This document shows, piece by piece, positions 5,481 to 7,170 of a DNA stretch of 7,170 nt. Positions within the stretch are counted from its first letter, which is position 1. Each line of letters opens with the position of its first letter. The notes under the pieces were generated by a model, which was not told the origin of the DNA, made no database searches, and saw nothing but the letters and a program-made list of their open reading frames with translations. This DNA comes from UBA668 sp039796575. Lineage in GTDB: Bacteria > Actinomycetota > Acidimicrobiia > Acidimicrobiales > Ilumatobacteraceae. The stretch is from assembly GCA_039796575.1 (NCBI GenBank), contig JBDKJP010000070.1, positions 1 to 7,170 of the forward strand. Direction: 5' to 3'. The position numbers and the translations under genes are program-made.

Positions 5481-6934
5481 GTGTGTGGCTGCCTGGTTCT
5501 GGCATCAACAGACACTGCCGTCCCGGCCGTGGCCGGTTCGGTCTTGCGTGTCCTCCGCGCAGCGTTTCGAGTCTCCGGTCGTAGCCCGGCGACACCCGAC
5601 ACGAGGTCGGCTTGCTGTTGAGCGCGGAGCCTGACGGCCTCGCGCTCGATGTTGGCTGCGGCGTTCACATCACGGTCGATGTGAGCGCCGCAGTGGGTGC
5701 AGCCGAAGGTTCGTTGGCTGAGGGACAGCTTGGCTGTCACCGTCCCACAGGACGAACAGGTCTTCGACGACGGAAACCACCGACCGACCTTGATCACGGG
5801 TGTGCCGCGTTCGGTGCATTCGGTGGTGACGATCTCGACCAGCTGACCCAACCCGGCGTCGGCGAGGGCGCGGGCAAGTGGCCGGTTGTGGGTCATACCT
5901 TTCACGTTGAGGTCTTCGATGCCGACGAGATCGAACCTGGCTGCGAGATCGTTCGCGAGCTGATGATGCGCGCTCGCCCGGGTCTTGGCGATCCGGCCGT
6001 GCAGGCGGGCCCGTCGGCGGATCAGCTTGGCCCTGTTCGTCGACCCAGCGCTGCACCGGGCGATGCGCCGGTCGAGGCCCTTCAGCCGTTCGAGCTGGCG
6101 TGCGAGTGGTCGCGGGTTCGAGACATGGCCGTCAGCGTCAGTGACATGGGGAACCGGCCGTGACAGGGTCGCCAGATGCGTGACACCAAGGTCGACGCCG
6201 ACCGCGCCCCCGATCCGGGCATGCCCGCGCTTGGTCGGCCGTGCGCCGACTTGATAGCGGACGAGGAACGACGCCTGCCATCGCCCGCCGGTGTGCGAGA
6301 TCGTGACCTTCTGGATCGTGGCCCGGCCGTCTTCGACCAGCCGGTACAGGCGCCGTGTCGACTCGACGGTGTGCATCCAGACGAGCTGCTGCATCTTGGC
6401 CCGGACATGCTGGTCCTTCGACTGCAACAGCGTCTGCGGCAACATGAGTCGCACGGCGTGCCGTGACGGATGGAACCACGAGAGCTGGTGGTTCAGCTCG
6501 ACGAACGACACCGACAGCTTCGCGGTCTTGCGCGACTTGAACGACGGGAACCCGACCCGCGCCCCGGCACGTTCACCGTTGCGTGACCTCGACCAGTTCT
6601 TGAACGCCACCGCGGCCTGCGAGATGCCGGTGTCGAAGCAGTGCTTGGCCACCTCGCCCGCCCATGGCGCCACGTCGGCCTTCACCTGGTTGAACTGCTT
6701 GCGCAACGAGTACGGCGACCATGACAGCGCCGGCGTCAACGCCGCCTCGACGACTCCGGCCTGCCGTTCGGTGGCACGCACCTCGAGGTTCTCGACGATC
6801 GTCCGGCGGGCCCAGTTGTACGCGTAGCGGGCTGCACCGCAGTAGTTGCGCAACATCCGATCCTGCGCAGACGACACATCGACGGTGAACACCACCGCCC
6901 GTGTCACACACTCCGCGTCACCCGCCGAACCCAT
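5468..6934 (-). CDS. tnpB: TnpB, RNA-guided RuvC nuclease of IS605/IS1341 type (about 488 aa)
   Basis: TnpB is the compact ancestor of Cas12: it uses an element-encoded RNA to cut DNA beside a short target-adjacent motif and so helps the element persist. Numbered from the ATG at 6934: an N-terminal wedge/REC part (about 10-230) contains CGAARYAYNWA and GFPSFKSRK. The RuvC-like nuclease shows Asp248 in VGVDLGVTHLATL, Glu340 in GIEDLNVKGM and the third Asp in HIDRDVNAAANI (420/422). The zinc finger has Cys393-x2-Cys396 and Cys412-x2-Cys415. All catalytic and zinc residues are present and there is no frameshift, so it looks functional rather than a decayed or TldR-type inactive form. A basic tail of about 60 residues overlaps the putative guide-RNA region. 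The start is uncertain: ATG at 6934, or GTG at 6907 with GGAG just upstream. A TTG at 7033 lies outside the inverted repeat and is excluded. Confidence 0.93.
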   Translation of the reverse strand: MGSAGDAECVTRAVVFTVDVSSAQDRMLRNYCGAARYAYNWARRTIVENLEVRATERQAGVVEAALTPALSWSPYSLRKQFNQVKADVAPWAGEVAKHCFDTGISQAAVAFKNWSRSRNGERAGARVGFPSFKSRKTAKLSVSFVELNHQLSWFHPSRHAVRLMLPQTLLQSKDQHVRAKMQQLVWMHTVESTRRLYRLVEDGRATIQKVTISHTGGRWQASFLVRYQVGARPTKRGHARIGGAVGVDLGVTHLATLSRPVPHVTDADGHVSNPRPLARQLERLKGLDRRIARCSAGSTNRAKLIRRRARLHGRIAKTRASAHHQLANDLAARFDLVGIEDLNVKGMTHNRPLARALADAGLGQLVEIVTTECTERGTPVIKVGRWFPSSKTCSSCGTVTAKLSLSQRTFGCTHCGAHIDRDVNAAANIEREAVRLRAQQQADLVSGVAGLRPETRNAARRTRKTEPATAGTAVSVDARTRQPHTRVA

Positions 6935-6947
6935 GCCTGACAGTGTC

Positions 6948-6962
6948 GTCACGGGGTGTGAC
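6948..6962. repeat. Small inverted repeat upstream of tnpB
   Basis: GTCAC-GGGGT-GTGAC, a perfect 5-bp inverted repeat just inside the right terminal repeat and 14 bases before the ATG of tnpB. It may be a subterminal transposase site or an operator; nothing more can be said. Confidence 0.3.
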
Positions 6963-6998
6963 GGAATTGTCCACGCCCCATCCCCCTTGCTGCCGAAC
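6961..6998 (-). repeat. Right terminal inverted repeat
   Basis: Partner of 5375-5412. The outer block 6983-6998 (CCCCTTGCTGCCGAAC) is an exact 16-bp reverse complement, and the inner block 6961-6974 (ACGGAATTGTCCAC) matches 12 of 14. It lies upstream of tnpB and may overlap its promoter. Confidence 0.85.
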
Positions 6999-7001
6999 TC
7001 C

Positions 7002-7010
7002 CCGGCTCCT
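7002..7010. repeat. Right copy of 9-bp direct repeat (probable target-site duplication)
   Basis: CCGGCTCCT, identical to 5364-5372. The bases after it (GA) complete GGC TCC TGA, the likely original end of the CopD-like gene. Confidence 0.75.
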
Positions 7011-7020
7011 GACCGCCCAC

Positions 7021-7042
7021 CCCGCGAACTCAAGTTCGCGGG
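7021..7042. repeat. 10-bp palindrome near the end of a second insertion element
   Basis: CCCGCGAACT-CA-AGTTCGCGGG forms a perfect 10-bp stem. A third copy of its arm follows at 7049-7058 (CCGCGAACTT). It lies between the stop of the IS5-like transposase fragment and the tnpB unit. It is therefore probably a subterminal part of that insertion sequence, or else the original terminator of the CopD-like gene. No T-tract is seen in either direction. Confidence 0.5.
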
Positions 7043-7063
7043 GCAGTCCGCGAACTTAGAGGT

Positions 7064-7170
7064 TCAGTGGATAGGTGTGTTCTTGGCGTGGTCGATGAGT
7101 TTGGCCGTGATCAGGATGGTGACGACGAGGGCGAGTTGGGCGTGGCGATGCTCGGCGCAGCGGTCGGTGT
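7064..7170 (-). CDS. C-terminal end of an IS5-like DDE transposase (partial)
   Basis: The minus-strand frame enters from the right edge and ends in TGA at 7066-7064, giving 34 residues: TDRCAEHRHAQLALVVTI then LITAKLIDHAKNTPIH. The pattern of RHAQLALV, a hydrophobic stretch and then AKLIDxAK matches the C-terminus of actinobacterial IS4/IS5-superfamily transposases, in which a final helix follows the DDE domain (family knowledge recalled, not searched). The catalytic residues lie outside the window, so whether the copy is whole cannot be judged. Confidence 0.6.
   Translation of the reverse strand, partial: TDRCAEHRHAQLALVVTILITAKLIDHAKNTPIH

Larger units (their letters stand above)
5373..7001 (-). 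mobile_element. TnpB-carrying insertion unit with terminal inverted repeats
   Basis: A unit of about 1.63 kb bounded by 38-bp imperfect terminal inverted repeats and flanked by the 9-bp direct repeat CCGGCTCCT. Its only gene is tnpB; no TnpA (Tyr or Ser type) and no DDE transposase lies inside. IS200/IS605 elements normally lack terminal inverted repeats and make no target duplication, so this architecture suggests movement by a DDE-type transposase supplied in trans, or tnpB captured inside another element. GC in a sampled block (68%) is close to the host. The boundaries are set by the direct repeats. One extra base at the right tip means they may be off by one or two bases. Confidence 0.75.

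Noticed and set aside
4210..5634. Plus-strand frame of 474 codons crossing ispH, the CopD-like gene and the element end
   Set aside because: Out of frame with both supported genes, and spans the mobile-element boundary, so it cannot be an old coding sequence.
6935..7033. N-terminal extension of TnpB to a TTG at 7033
   Set aside because: It would pass through the right inverted repeat and the target duplication into the neighbouring element; the TnpB fold begins near 6907.
1..7170. CRISPR array
   Set aside because: No series of regularly spaced direct repeats is visible on either strand.

Overview
The window is a GC-rich chromosomal segment, about 70% GC in its housekeeping part. It has GTG starts, short intergenic gaps, a DUF512 to der pairing and several TANNNT boxes placed 6-8 nt before start codons. 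This points to an actinobacterium; a member of the Acidimicrobiia would fit, but that assignment is an inference from style and gene order and was not searched.

Layout. At 1-74 the tail of an unidentified plus-strand reading frame runs in from the left. At 88-597 a minus-strand gene encodes a 169-residue helical protein of unknown function with a weak resemblance to HEPN-type proteins. A strong hairpin (712-737) and a tRNA-Pro(GGG) (753-827, minus) follow. A minus-strand housekeeping cluster reads leftward: a PDZ/radical-SAM/DUF512 protein (2446-3864), the ribosome-assembly GTPase Der (1103-2449, ATGA overlap), a 79-residue zinc-ribbon membrane protein (852-1091), then the tRNA. Divergently, ispH (3917-4954) makes the last enzyme of the MEP isoprenoid pathway and is followed by a small four-helix CopD-like membrane protein (4964-5374).

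The right quarter is mobile DNA. An intact tnpB (RNA-guided nuclease of the IS605/IS1341 type, minus strand) lies inside a sharply bounded unit of about 1.63 kb (5373-7001). The unit has 38-bp imperfect terminal inverted repeats, whose outer 16 bp are identical, and is flanked by a 9-bp direct repeat. Terminal inverted repeats and a target duplication are the marks of DDE-transposase mobility, not of the IS200/IS605 mechanism normally linked to TnpB, and no tnpA is present. The insertion falls in the stop codon of the CopD-like gene: the right-hand copy of the direct repeat reads GGC TCC TGA, and the element's first two bases (AG) rebuild a TAG stop in the left-hand copy, so the protein is unchanged. 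A 10-bp palindrome and the C-terminal end of a second, IS5-like transposase then run off the right edge, making 5373-7170 a mobile-element cluster.

A second notable structure is the ispH/DUF512 divergent intergenic region. It is built as a 15-bp inverted repeat (one mismatch) whose arms carry matching TAGCCT boxes 7-8 nt before each start codon, suggesting a symmetric pair of leaderless promoters.
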